From positions 806,001 to 870,000 of the forward strand of contig QUOL01000002.1 of the NCBI GenBank assembly GCA_009761415.1: a stretch of DNA of 64,000 nt, read 5' to 3'. The notes beneath the pieces were generated by a model, which ran no database searches, was not told where the DNA came from, and worked only from the letters and a program-made list of their open reading frames with translations. The translations under genes and the position numbers were made by a program. Of the stretch, positions 36,833-49,400 are shown in pieces. The stretch's first letter is position 1. Every line of letters begins with the position of its first letter. This stretch comes from Sarcomyxa edulis. Taxonomy: Eukaryota > Basidiomycota > Agaricomycetes > Agaricales > Mycenaceae.

Positions 36833-37444
36833 TTAGACGCGATAAATTGGCCTGCCCTTCCTATCCACTTCTTGCCCTGTACGAGCATCCGTGTATCGTC
36901 TTCTATGAGAACGGCCGAGGAATCCCCAGGAGCTGTGTCGCGACTCGTATCTATAGTGAGATCGAGGCGCTAAACCAAAGAACCGCCGTATACGATCACC
37001 CAATGTTTCGTGGTGACGCCGACTACTACTGCGATGATGATGGCGATGGCGATGGTGACCACCACTACTACTTGGCTATCAAGAGATCTGTCAATCACCA
37101 GCTGTTGTTGAGGTTGGAGAAATCACACGTACGACGATAATTTGTCCGCCATCGGCGGTGGGGATGACTTGGGGGACGGAGTGGTGATGATGATGTCTAG
37201 ATCTGTGACCATGACTGCTGCTCTGGGTTGGGACATATAGAACGTTTGCCCCAGCTGCACCACCGTTATATCCTGTACCGTTATATCCTCCTCCATACCC
37301 TGGCTGACCATAATAATTGGAACTCGTCCCAACATAAGGTTGTGGCATAGAGTTGTAGCCTCCGTTATATCCACCATGAGAATGGTGGCTCGAGGCGTAC
37401 ACGACAGGCTGGCCATGCGAGCCTTGAGGAGGATAATAACTCAT
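36833..37444 (-). CDS. Small Tyr/Gly-rich protein with basic C-terminal domain
   Basis: Two exons, 37444-37133 and 37075-36833; 184 residues. The N-terminal half is Tyr/Gly/Asn/His-rich low complexity (MSYYPPQGSHGQPVVYASS, PGYGGGYNGTGYNGG). It then runs into GGQIIVVPSSSGGHHRHRHH across the intron and a C-terminal block RIRRFFGLAPR ... WGFLGRSHRRRY ... EVDRKGRPIYRV. The intron (57 bases, GTACGT...TTGATAG) removes an early stop and exposes the conserved-looking C-terminus. I know the layout from hypothetical basidiomycete proteins but no function. The C-terminal D-R-K-G-R-P-I-Y-R-V may be a small fold or a motif. No membrane segment. Confidence 0.75.
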
Positions 37445-37903
37445 GAATAGTCTGCAGTGATTTTTCCCGTGTTTTGCAAAGTGGAGAGAAGGAAGAGTGG
37501 GGAAATTTCACCAGGAACAAAAAATCAGGGTCCGCTACTTTATACTCTGCAGCGTCATCGGAACCAAAACTAGCACTAAGCCAAGGGGCGGACTCGGACA
37601 AAGCAACGACAAGACAATGTAATCTACAGTACAACTTGCTGTGCACACTTCCGTGGATATATTTGAAACATTGGCATTCGACATACGCAATCCCCGGGCG
37701 CTACATAGGGTGCATAACGTTACAGCATCTCTGTACATCCTGTCAAACTTGAACTCGGATACGGTCCATCCTAGACTAGTAAGTACTGTGCACCTCTTTT
37801 CCCCATCTCACCGAATCGCGACATGCACGGCATAAATGGGCGTTAATGCGCCGCGACACTCGCCGAGTGTGATTAACGGAATCCGCTGCTATTCCGAATC
37901 TTG
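37445..37903. other. Intergenic region
   Basis: 459 bases between the start of the Tyr/Gly-rich gene and the GPN3 stop. No gene, repeat or clear promoter box found. Confidence 0.45.
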
Positions 37904-39528
37904 CTAATCCATGCCGGCAGCACCTTCAAAGTCGCCTTCGTCCATATCTTTTGGCTATAGAAGACGTAGATAAGTAGGGTATCAAAAAAAATTGACAAGA
38001 GGAGCACGCCTCTTACCTCTTTCGGTTCCTCATCTTCGCCGTACTGCATAGTGTAATCAATGTGGCTTATCACGGTCTCCAACGAATCCGACGACGTCAA
38101 ATCAAGGGGAAGAAACGACACCAGCGGGTGGTCCTCAATCTACACGTGGGTCGAAACCAGAATTAGCACACAGAATTACGATGATGGAGCATGAGAATGA
38201 GAATGGTAGAAGATTGGAGATGAAAAAAGGAAGTCAAAGTCATGGGTGGAAACGGAAGAGGACGCATTTTCGTATCTGAATCTGTAGACGCACCAGTTGA
38301 ACGATGGCTTGGTTTAGAGCGTGGAAGCGTGGGTTGGAGGTATTTGGTTCTTGTCCGCGTGTGGATGCGAGTAACAGAGGGTCTGGATCGAGGTATCTGA
38401 GAGGAAGAGAGTACGATGAAGTAGTCATCAGTAAGTCGTACACATGGGACGGGATATGTGGGAAGAGCAGAGGAACGAGGATTTCATTTTCTCTGGGGAA
38501 AGTCCAAAAGTAGCCAGCGAATAGGACAAGGCGGAGTTCAAGGGGTATCCGGTAGAAGTACGAATGTCTTGTACCGTCAGCAAGTAGCTGGCGACACAGA
38601 CAGTTTAGAGTATGCACAAGGTAGCTCAAGGCGTACCCCTCAGCCCCGAAGCAGATATAAAGACGAAAGAGAATCACATAAGATTAGAAAACACACCTAG
38701 CAATATCTTTCTTTCCCCGTTGTCCATTCCGTGCTCCTCCAGAAGGCGAAGGATCATCCGCGTTATTTGTGACCAGATCCATCTTCGACATGATATTTAT
38801 CCAAGGGATTTCTAAATTAACCATGGCGGACATAGCAGAGAGAACACCACTAAATGAAGTGATGACGAAGCCATCAATAGACAAATTGAGGATGGTGTAT
38901 GCACGCAAAGGAGAGACAAGACGAACCTGAAGAACTTGTATCGATCTTCCATGAACTGCGATTCGAGGAGGTATACCGCACACGTCCTGATACCCAGTCT
39001 CGATAGGTTCTGTACCAGTGTTGGCAGGAATGGGTGATGTGTGTATAGTTCAATCTGGCCTGTTGCATCTCATTCACCGACGGTACCCTGGCACTAAGGG
39101 AGGGGAGGGGTGAACGCACCTGGGCAGTCGATTACGAGATAATCATCGTCGAAACCTCCCAGCTCTTCCTCAAGCCAATCCATGTTCTGTAAAAGATATC
39201 TAACAAAGACAAAGGAAAGAGATTGGTCAACTCGACCATGATCCCGCAACACCCTAAAAACTATTATAGTATTCGCACTCACTCACTCAAAGCAATAGAC
39301 TAGCCCTCCATTAGGGCCGTATCCCAGCTCCCCCATGACATCTTCGAGACTGACTAGATCCCTGATATCAATGACGGGTTGGTATTCGAAGCTAGTGCTT
39401 TCAGCAGCTGGATCGAGGTTCACGAGATGTCCAGTGCGTCTAGATGCTTGAAGATGTGTGAGGAAAGACGTTGAGAATGTGGATTTTCCAGCTCCTGCTG
39501 GTCCTGTCACTAGAACGGCATAACGCAT
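37904..39528 (-). CDS. GPN3: GPN-loop GTPase 3
   Basis: Essential GTPase that, with GPN1, helps assemble and import RNA polymerase II into the nucleus. Seven exons: 39528-39287, 39199-39120, 39059-38927, 38849-38697, 38396-38294, 38139-38017, 37954-37904; 294 residues. Motifs: [18 protein letters not shown] (G1), VNLDPAAE, the Gly-Pro-Asn loop [24 protein letters not shown] (G3), [19 protein letters not shown] (G4), [19 protein letters not shown]. Length matches the family (about 280). The fourth intron is 300 bases, five times the local norm. It is divergent from PYM with 191 bases between starts. Confidence 0.95.
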
Positions 39529-39719
39529 GGTCCTAAATGTCCTGGTGAGATGTAATTTTGTGGGCGTAGATGGGTGTCCCGCCGTAAAAGAGTTGGAAGA
39601 AAGTACAAATTTCAGACTCCGCACCTCTATCTCTGAAATCGATCACCTTTCCTCAACACCGGGCAGCTCTGAGCTTGATTTCCTCCAGGCTATACTTGTC
39701 GACTATATAGTATATTACC
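39529..39719. promoter_or_regulatory. Head-to-head promoter, GPN3 / PYM
   Basis: 191 bases between opposing start codons. A TATA-like ctatatagtatatta (39701-39715) sits just before the PYM ATG. Inference from spacing and base composition. Confidence 0.5.
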
Positions 39720-40458
39720 ATGTCAAGACCACCCCTCAATCCAGAAAAAACAGTCGCGGGAATCGCGCTCGATCCACATACCCTCGAACGCGTTATCCCA
39801 GAATCTAAACGCCCTGACGGCACGTACGTTTCATCCCATTATCTCGCACAGCACCACAAACTTACTCACATTGGTATACTCATTCTATACTATACTACTG
39901 CATACTATCCATCCCATTCAAACTCCACCGTCGTTTGCCCATGCGACCATGACCAGTGTCCGCAAACAGATAAAAATCCGACCAGGATTTACGCCACAGG
40001 AAGATGTGCGGTTGTTCCGAGGGAAGAAACAAGCGCAGATGGAATCTAATGCGCTCCCGAAAGGACATATCATCGGATGGGCCCCACCGCCTGTATCTTC
40101 TGCTGCAGGGACGGCCAGTGGGAAGGCTTTGAGTAAGAGCGCGAAGAAGAACGCGAAGCGGAGGGAGAAGAAGGGTGATAAGAAGGAGACGGAGACGATT
40201 GCTGTCAAGGATAACTGGGAGGATGACGATGAGGACGAGGGTGAGGCTGGAAAGTCGACTAATGCAGGGAGTGGGAGTCAATCGCCAGTGCCTGCTGTTT
40301 CGGGATCTAAGGAGAAGGAGAAGAGCTCGACGGCGACCGCGACGACTACGACCACGACCACGACCACCACTGGTGCATCTACTACTACTACGACGACTGC
40401 TACTTCTGATCCCACTGCTGCGTTATCCGCCGAGCTCAGTAACCTCTCAGTGAAATGA
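39720..40458 (+). CDS. PYM1: PYM, partner of Y14-Mago (exon junction complex recycling)
   Basis: Ribosome-associated factor that binds the Mago-Y14 dimer and removes exon junction complexes from translated mRNA. Two exons, 39720-39823 and 39957-40458 (intron 133 bases); 201 residues. The N-terminal Mago-binding segment reads RVIPESKRPDGTVRKQIKIR across the intron, then GFTPQEDVRLFRGK, matching the RPDGTxRK-x-VxxGY signature of PYM. A Lys/Glu-rich helix (SAKKNAKRREKKGDKKE), an acidic patch (WEDDDEDEGE) and a Thr homopolymer tract (about residues 150-185) follow. It ends ALSAELSNLSVK, similar to other PYM C-termini. Confidence 0.88.
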
Positions 40459-40686
40459 GGATTCCTCGACTTTTCTTCGAGTTGGGTTAGGGTTTCAATG
40501 GAGGTCCCAGATACGAGTTTCAACGGCTGCGATACCATTATTAAATAACTGTATGAATATAACGATCGAGTTAGGGTGACGGTGGGTGGTGGTACATGTG
40601 TGGTGTGTGTATGTAAAGTAAAATGCGAATGTTACAAGTTCAGTTCTCTAAAGGATGATCTATGATCTATCGATTATCGACAATCG

Positions 40687-41973
40687 TCAAGTAACCCAAT
40701 CCATGCGCTCACTCTCCGGTATTCCAGTTTGACCTGGAGGTAGTGTCACCGGGAGAGGTAGAGGTGGGAGTGGGATTGGTGCTGGTGGTGCTGGGGCTCG
40801 TTTCGGTTTTGGCCATAGCTCCATTGTCATTATGGTGACCATGAGGAATGCACTCAACGTTGCTGTAATGCCACGATATAAGCAATAGCAACAGGAATTG
40901 GATGATTAGTGGGGATAGAGGTAGGACTTGCCTACGAATTTCCGCATGTTATCCCATCGGATCTCTTCTACGTCTGTACGGAGATCACTGACGTTTACTA
41001 TTGTCTTGTTCAGTAGTTCCTGGGTACACACAAGTCGATGTCAATTCTGGGGTGCAGCAGCGTGCCATAATGAAGAGAAGCTAACCTCTATCATAATATC
41101 CTGTTGCTTCAAGTCTGAACGCGCCTCGTTCTTCCTAGTGTCCAAGTCGATCTGTATTCTAGTGTCCCAGGTTAGTTGAGTGTTAAGAAAGGACTGAGAA
41201 AGACCAACTCGTGTTTAAGAGTCGCGATATCCTCCTTCATCTTGACATCCAATCGATCTACTTCTCTCCGCAACGCAGTGGTAGCTGTCCGGATAGCCGC
41301 CGAGTCATTCTTCGTGCTCATCGTAATCTCCGCGCGCAGTTCGGAGAGAGCAGCTCGGAATAGGTATGCTTGCTGTTCACGAACACAATTCAAGAGTCCA
41401 TCGCGTGAACATTAGAGAGAATAGATGTAGACTACTCACGTTGTCCAGATCCTTGACAGTCAACCCCTCTCTCCGTACTCTTCCCAGTCGATCAACTAGT
41501 AAAGCTCGTGTAGCACGCATGAGGCTGCGTGCTGTTGGGGTTGGGAACGATTTCTCGAGTACGACGAAGAAATTATGCGTATGAAATGGGGGGTGGGCGT
41601 ATGATTGGACTCTGGTCGATATTTGCATTGATGAAGTCAAGTCACTCTCATTCGGGTTCGGAGTACCAGGACCAGTTGGATCTGGGGTCGACGTCGTGAG
41701 TGCGGGTGAGGTATCATTGGCGTTCGGAGTAGTTTGTGATGGAGGTGGGGGTGGGGGTAACGGTGTAGACTGGTTAAAAGGGTCCTTCGGGTGTGCGAGA
41801 GATACTTCTGTAGGATCTGCGGTTGCACTGCGCGTGGGTGGGTCGTTGATGGACCTGGGTGGACCGGTATGGGTGTCTCGATGTAAGAGTGCTGGAACGA
41901 GAGAAGTTGAGGAGGAGGCGATATGGACGTCTGTAGATAACGAACGATAGAGACGAGGCAGTTGACGGAACAT
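40687..41973 (-). CDS. FMP32: FMP32/DUF1640 (CCDC90-type) mitochondrial coiled-coil protein
   Basis: Inner-membrane coiled-coil protein of the CCDC90/MCUR1 family; roles proposed in the family include respiratory complex assembly and proline metabolism. Five exons: 41973-41440, 41372-41209, 41158-41086, 41019-40932, 40862-40687; 344 residues. The N-terminus [15 protein letters not shown] looks like a matrix targeting peptide. A Pro/Thr-rich linker follows, then the DUF1640 coiled coil ([58 protein letters not shown]). A membrane segment [16 protein letters not shown] lies near residue 290, with a Pro-rich tail after it. The last intron starts GCAAGT (GC-AG); the alternative GT donor leads to an immediate stop. 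Confidence 0.85.
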
Positions 41974-42365
41974 GGAGGTGCAGCACTAAAGTCAGTAGCC
42001 GATCATGCCGCCCGTCCAAGATCTCTTGACACCAACTATTCCAATCTCAAATGCATCTCATGTTAAGACGACCTTCTCGGCCTGTATCTGGATTACGACG
42101 ACCTGATACACTCTGGATTCGTCTCATTTGATGATCTGACACCCGAATTCTGAATTATAGTTGCACTCAATACTGCCGATGATGAGATGGATGATCATCG
42201 AGTGGGAACCTGGCAACACTCCCTCGAAGCTTGTATTAGGTACGAAATTACCTATTAAAGATCCACCATCTTCACAGGCTTGTCTTGAATAGCCATGCGC
42301 GGTTTCTTCGTATGACTATAAGTATCTTCAACAGCAACCTCGACCTTGTCGCCGCGCTCACTGGA
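41974..42365. other. Intergenic / promoter region of the first glutaminase
   Basis: 392 bases between the FMP32 start and the glutaminase ATG 42366. Contains a few tatc/gata cores near 42320-42330 and no gene. Confidence 0.4.
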
Positions 42366-45300
42366 ATGTGCACCATCATCCGCTGCATCGTACTCATCTC
42401 TCTCTTAGCTCCCTCCGTACGCGGTGCTGTTACGTGGACTACGACTCCCTTCAGTCCTCCTGCCATTCCTCTGGCAGTGCGGTCGCCTTATTTATCCACT
42501 TGGCTTCAGGTCGGACAGGGCACGGCTTTGAACGATGTATGGCCTACATTTTGGAATGGCCAGGTATGCACGCTCGTCCGACTGAGGTATTGACGCGTCT
42601 CACCAGGATGGCAGATCACAGGATGGTCTGGCTTTATCCGCGTCGACGATATAGGCTACAATTTCATGGGGCAGCCTGTCAGTCTCTCGGCTACGTTTCA
42701 AGAAGCCAAACAGTCAAGTTTTGAAGTGCGTAAATAGACCAAACGTTTATTCATGTCTTTTTCAAAATTCAGACATTATGTAGTTCACTTCTACGTCAAG
42801 TATATTCGTTCTCTCCGCAGGTCCGGTCGACTTAACGGTCAATTTCCTCAGTCCGGTAGAGGTGAGACCAGACCCAGACTCGAGTGATTTCCCTTGTCTA
42901 ACAACGCCACCTTCGAGTACAGCCTGGTGATCTTGTCAAACAATCAATGCCGTTTTCATACATGTCCCTATCCGCTGCTGCCACTGACAGTACCTCCCAT
43001 TCAGTCCAAGTATATACTGATATCAGTGCGGAGTGGATATCTGGTGATAGCACCTTGAATTGCACTTGGTCGACGGAACTTGGGAATTCTTCCGTGATTA
43101 CTCATCAAGTCCAACTGTTGGATCCATCTACGTTCTCTGAAATCGAAGAACATACTCAATGTAAGTGCTTTCTCATTCTGATTTACCGTTCAGAATTTGT
43201 TTATACGAAACCTGCGTTCCTAGATGGGTCAGCTTTTTACTCGACCTTGAATGTACGTTCGACGTCATGTATATCCTCCTTGTGTACTAACCATGCACAA
43301 CTCAGTAGCCGCAAACCACGTTCCAGACCGGAGAAGACACCGTAGTCCGAGATCAGTTCATCAAGAGCGGCCAACTCCTCAACACCACAGATACAGACTT
43401 TCGAGCCATCAACGACAGATTCCCCGTCTTTGCCTTTGCATGCGATCTTGGTACTGTTTCAGATTCCGGAACGACTAGCTCAACTGTATTTGCTATTGGG
43501 CATTCTCGTGATCCCGCCGTTGAATACGTGATTGCTGAAGGGGCCACCCAAAATCGAAGTCTTTATTATTTGAGTCAATTCTCTTCACCGCTTGATGCTG
43601 TATGTTGTTTGATCTGTCTCTACTTCTGGTTCTTACATCCTCTGGCTCTGACGTCCCCAATCAAACAGATCGCTTCTTTCCTAGGAGACTACCCGAATGC
43701 TTTGGCTAGGGCTAAAGCACTAGACGCACAAGTCAACACCGACGCGTCTAGAATCTCTGCTGACTATGCTTCGATTGTAGCATTGTCTATCAGACAAGCC
43801 TTAGGTGGAATAGAAATCACCGTGTCGAAGAATAGCGATGGTTCATGGAATACCCGTGATGTACTCGTTTTCATGAAAGGTGTGGTTCTCTTGATCATAG
43901 GGGGATGTGGTTGAAGGCTCATACAAATGCCTTGCACAGAAATATCTAGTTCTACCGTATGTGGAGGTCATTACCATTAAGGCTCTTTGATCACATGCTT
44001 GGGGTTATACAGAAAGTGAACACTGTCGACAATATATACGCAGCGTGGCCGGCGTTTTTGTATCTCGACCCAACTATCGGAAAATATCTATTGACGCCAC
44101 TGCTAGAATATCAAGGTCCGTGTCTTCCAAGAAATTAGCTCTTTTGTCTAAGGATTTGATTTGATCATTAGCCACTGGGCAATACCCTAACGTTTATAGT
44201 ACCCATGATCTTGGTGAGCATCCACTATCTCTAAAACCATTTTCTCGTGATGACCTTACTTCGAAATCCAGGTCAGTCTTCCAGAACTCGCGAAAACAGT
44301 AATAGCTGAAGGTGTGTATCATAGGATCCGATTATCCCAAGGCTGTGGGACATAACGATGGAAAAGACACGGCTATGCCAATCGAAGGTGGGGCATCTTT
44401 CTTGACCACCAACCCTGCTCGTGCTGATTTCCTAACATAGAGTGTGGAAATCTGCTCATAATGGCATTGAGTTATACCCAGAAAACGGGTGATCCGTCAC
44501 TCTTGACCCAATATGTGAGTGACAGTAACAGTTCACCAGTAGCAAACCCTGAACTTGACCTCTTTTTCGTCAGTCAGAGCTCTTCGAGCGATGGGCCCAG
44601 TTCCTCGTTTTAAATACCCTAACGCCACCTCTTCAGTTTAGCACTGACAACTTCGCCGGCATATTGGCTAACCAGACTAATCTCGCTGTCAAAGGTATGT
44701 TCATGTACTTACTCCGGGGTATGCTGGAACTCGGATCTTAGCTGGGAAAGAAAGGTATCGTCGGAATCAGAGCGATGGCAGAAATCGCACAATTGCTCGG
44801 TGATGTTGCTACTAGTGCGAACTACAGTGTAAATATCGCAATCGCATGTGCGTGTGCTTGGGTTCGGGACACTCAACCACGTATTATCACACGATTATAG
44901 TCGATTGCTGCGGCGTACGCAGTACAGTGGCAGACACTAGCTATGTCTTCGGATGGGACTCACTTGACACTATCGGTGAGCATGGCACTTTCTCCTGTTC
45001 TTTGGGATTCGTATCTGATTTGCGTTGCTTCTAAATCCAGTATGGGGATTCGCGAAGGTCGAGTTCTTTGTATGAATCTTGTTGATCTCAAGGGAACTGA
45101 TATCTGTATACTCATAGCTGGGGTCTGGCGTACAATTTGATGGCGGATGTATTGTTGCAAACGAACATATTTCCTTCCTCGGTCTTTGACATGCGTTCGT
45201 CAATTTATGTTTCTTTCTCTGGAGCTAGAGTTGGGCTTAATCCCTGTCCCCTAGAAACGGCCTGGTATAACTTGGTAGCGAGTACGTCCTCGATGACTTG

Positions 45301-45972
45301 ACGAGACCTAGATGACGATTTCGATTTTCTGCTTTAGATGATTTTGGCATACCTCTGGACACTCGGTAACACAATCCTATACTTGACCTAATCCAGCTTA
45401 TTGACTTACCCTGACTCTGTAGTAACACTTACACCTTGTCAGGTAAGTCTGCACTTTTACTTTATCCTCTAATTATTCTGGTCCCACTTGGACTCTTCGT
45501 AGTTTGGTTAATCTGGACGGCTGGGACTGTCAACGATACGACGACGCGCGATCTACTTATAGGCTCAGTGAAAAAATGGGCTGCGAGTGGACTTAGCGAT
45601 ACCCCTCTTGGTGATTGGTACCAGACCACTGATGGTACACTGCAAGCTTTCAAAGCACGACCTGTAGTTGGTGGACATTTAGCATTGGTAAGTTTAATTC
45701 TCCGGGTCCACGTACATGCAAGCTCAATCAACGTCTTCTGTATAGCTCGCTCTGTACGTGATTGTTTGTCGGATCCGTTACTGTGATACAAAGGCTGATG
45801 TTGTCATTTGGCCAGCAACTCTTCGACATTTTCTGGCGGAACTCCACCACAACCTTCGTCTAGCCCTAGCGGGACTACTAGTAGCATGTCCGGCTCATCA
45901 GTGCAGAGACCATTCCACTGGATTGCTGTCATGTGTCTGGTACTGACTTCTGTGCTCCGACGATCTTCTTAG
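42366..45972 (+). CDS. gtaA: Secreted glutaminase GtaA-like protein, copy 1
   Basis: Extracellular or cell-wall glutaminase (DUF4964/DUF5127/DUF4965/DUF1793 layout of Aspergillus GtaA), hydrolysing L-glutamine to glutamate and ammonia. Twenty-three exons: 42366-42563, 42615-42725, 42784-42861, 42923-43160, 43224-43252, 43309-43599, 43669-43879, 43940-43956, 44013-44115, 44172-44213, 44325-44387, 44441-44514, 44574-44694, 44755-44828, 44901-44975, 45041-45057, 45118-45194, 45255-45281, 45338-45365, 45423-45442, 45503-45687, 45746-45753, 45816-45972; 747 residues. A signal peptide CIVLISLLAPSVRGA precedes TWTTTPFSPPAIPLAVRSPY. Family landmarks: HNDGKDTAMPIEECGN, DTPLGDWYQTT. A Ser/Thr-rich tail and terminal hydrophobic HWIAVMCLVLTSVL suggest a GPI anchor. 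ATG 42366 gives the signal peptide directly. Confidence 0.92.
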
Positions 45973-46455
45973 TTAGTGTCGCAAATCGGAACAATTGCAA
46001 GATGTGTGTTTCGTCGGACTAAAATCATTTGTACTAGCACAAAATGGAAGGGCAAAGGCGATGTATACGCGCCAACGTTTTTACTGGCCGAAGGAATCAA
46101 TCAAAAAAGGGTAGTAAGTGATTCTACTGTGATGATGAATCCCCATCTGCCGAAGTCTCTCATAGTGACCTGTCGTAAGCGCTGGTACGCATAGTGACCA
46201 CTATCTCGATGCATCACAAAATTGACCCTTACCAAGGACACAAGCTACTCTGGTTCGCATCAGACGATGAGCTCAACACCAAAATAGCATCAGCCCATCG
46301 AAGAAAATACACTGACACAGCCTGAGCGTAGTTCATGATAGCAACAGAGGCGCTGGACGACGTCGGTCTAGCCGTCGAGATACAGATATAACGAGAACAT
46401 CAACCCTCTCGTCGCATTCGCCTCTATCAGTTCACGACTTCTACTTCGTTTTGCA
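45973..46455 (+). promoter_or_regulatory. Promoter of the second glutaminase with paired GATA motifs
   Basis: 483 bases between tandem paralogues. GATA cores at 46337-46340, 46379-46382 and 46385-46388; the last two form GATACAGATA within 80 bases of the ATG. AreA/Nit2-type nitrogen regulators prefer closely paired GATA sites, so nitrogen control is plausible. No gene found in this stretch. Confidence 0.45.
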
Positions 46456-49400
46456 ATGGGCAAATTTAGCGTGCTATTAGCCCTTTCTTTATTCATCTTG
46501 TCTGCCAGCTGTGCTATAACGTGGACTGCCACTCCTTTCAATCCTCCCGCTTTCCCTTTGGCAGTGCGAACGCCTTATCTCTCCACCTGGCTTCCGCAAG
46601 GTAGTGGGACTGCTCTGAACAGCGCATGGCCGAGATTCTGGACCGGCAAGGTACGTAGTACATCGTGGTTTGGTACTATTGAACCTCATCTTCCTCCAGA
46701 TCACAGGATGGGCCGGGTTCATAAAAGTTGACGGCATAGCGTACAATTTCTTGGGAGCTCCAGCTCTTCCAGCTACCTTTCGACAAGCCGTACAAGAGAG
46801 CTCAGAAGTGCGTACATAATTGTCTTCACTCTGGATATCGGCAATGCTCACGAGTACTCGACAGTTCACGTCTTCGCAGAGTATTTTTGTTCTATCAGCA
46901 GGTCCAGTCAATGTGACGGCCAACTTCCTCAGTCCCGTAGAGGTGGGTCTCATATATGCTTAAGGCGCTATGCTAGACAACCCCACTGAACGGTCATTTT
47001 CGTAAGTAGCCCGGTGACCTGGTCAAACAGTCTATGCCGTTTTCATACCTGTCTCTCTCGATAGCATCTACTGACGGAGGCTCTCATTCCGTCCAAGTGT
47101 ACACCGATATAACTGGAGAGTGGGTCGGAAACAATACCTCGAATGTAACCTGGTCAACAGAAATCGGCGATCCATCTGTGATCACACATCAGGTTCAATT
47201 GCTGAACCAATCTACTTTCTCAGAAGTTGCAGATCAAGCACAATGTGGGTGAATGTGTTTACATATCTCCATACTCATCTGAACATTCGTTTTCACTTCT
47301 AGATGGTTCTGTGTTTTATTCGAGTTCCAATGTCTGTATTGCCTGCTTCTTCACATCGGCCCACCTCTGACCTAGTACCACAATGATTCTAGTCGACTGG
47401 TACTACATATCAGACAGGAGAAGACACCATAGTCCGTGCGCAATTCATCAATGACGGTGTTTTATTAAATACCCAAGACACGAGTTTTCGAGCTGTCGAA
47501 GACAAGTGGCCAGTCTTTGCATTTGCACACGACTTCGGTGCAATATCGCCGTCTAGTTCAGGAGATCCTGTGGTTTTCGCTATCGGACACTCTCGAGATC
47601 CAGCTGTGCAATACATAGTCGCTGGTGGGGCCACACAAAATCGGAGCCTCTATTACATTAACCAATTCTCTTCACCTCTCGATGCGGTATGTAGTTCTTC
47701 TTGACAATTGTGATTAATTACTCATAAGACCAACCGCAACTCAAGATTTCTTCCTTTATCGGAGACTACAGTTCTGCTCTAGCTAGGGCTAATGCTTTAG
47801 ATTCTCAAGTCAACGAAGAAGCGTCTGTGATCTCTTCAGAGTATGCATCATTGGTTGCTTTATCTATTAGGCAGACTTTAGCCGCGACGGAAATCACGCT
47901 CTCGAAGAAGCGTCACGGTTCACTCAATACCAACGATGTTCTCGTATTCATGAAAGGTACTTTTCGTTTCAAGTGATCGAAGGTCTGACCTTATATATAT
48001 ATATCAATTCAGAGATATCAAGTGATGGTGTACGTCCACAGTCACTCAAGTCTTTCCATCGTCTCTGATCGAGTCTGAATGTGCAGAACGTGAACACCGT
48101 CGATGTCATTTACCCTTCGTGGCCGGCATTCTTGTATCTTGACCCCGCACTGGGAAGATATCTTCTCACTGGCCTATTTCGATACCAAGGTCAGTCGGCG
48201 TCCACTTCCCTAGCCTGTGTGACTCTGAAATCCTCATCAGCTACTGGCCAGTACCCGAACCAATATAGTGTACATGACTTAGGTTTGTGACGTCGGCCTT
48301 TCTGGGTCCAAAAGGGTCAGATTATCTGACCGTCAATTGCGTGACACTCGTAGGGTCCTCCTATCCCAAGGCTCTGGGTCATAACGACGGACAGGATGAG
48401 GCCATGCCGATTGAAGGCGAGTCAGCTCCATCTAGACTCTTCCAGGTTCGTATTGACCTTTCCTTCTAGAATGCGGGAACATGATTATTATGACGTTGAG
48501 CTACACTCAAAAGACGAACGATATTACATTGATAACTCAATACGTGAGTGGAGTTCATGTCTCGATTTTTTGATATGTCACATCAACTCGAGCGCTACAT
48601 TGCCAGTCAGGCCTCCTTGATCAGTGGACCCAATTCCTGATCGCAGACGCGCTCATCCCGTCAAATCAGCTCAGCACAGATGATTTCGCTGGTCCGTTAG
48701 CCAATCAAACCAACCTCGCCATCAAAGGTAACGGAATTATACGCACGTTAACAGCTTTCCTCTTGAGACCTCTATTTGCATAGGCATCATTGGAATCAAA
48801 GCCATGTCAGAGATCTGGAAGCTCCTAGGAGACAACACCAAAAGCGCGAATTATAGTGTACGTTCTCTCGATTAGACTTGCATGCTTATGAGGTTTTCAT
48901 CCACTCGTCAGACGATTGCTGCGTCTTATGTCGACCAATGGCAAAAGTTAGCTGTCCCTCCCGATGGTTCCCACTTGACGCTCTCGGCAAGCACCTCATT
49001 TTTCGCCTTCACTTAACGTAAATGACACCCATAACATAGTACGGGAATTCGAGTAGGTAAGACTTCTTATCAACTAGCTTGTATTGATTCGATTCATCAG
49101 ATTTTTTGTAGCTGGGGACTGACATATAACATCATGGCTGATAAATTATTGCAAACTAATATTGTCCCTTCCTCCGTATATGACATGCGTGAATATTTCT
49201 CATTCACTTCTGAAATTTCACCCTTCCCTTACCGTGTCTTTATTCTCAAACTACAGAAACGGCTTGGTACCAGACGACCGCAAGTGAGTCTCCATCACTT
49301 GCGTCTATGCTTATGCTCAAATTCTATCTCGAGAAGATCAATTCGGTGTACCTCTGGATACTCGGTAAGGTTGACTGCTCAACTCGTTCTAAATTTTCTT

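Noticed and set aside
40340..40420. ACN repeat in PYM as a possible mobile or structural repeat
   Set aside because: It encodes a Thr tract in frame in a disordered tail; ordinary low-complexity expansion.
45758..45946. Alternative C-terminal frame after LALYV in glutaminase copy 1
   Set aside because: Splicing at GTACGT to 45816 gives a Ser-rich, hydrophobic end like that of copy 2; the other frame resembles nothing.
47992..48006. (TA)n run in glutaminase copy 2
   Set aside because: Short microsatellite wholly inside an intron; no effect on coding.
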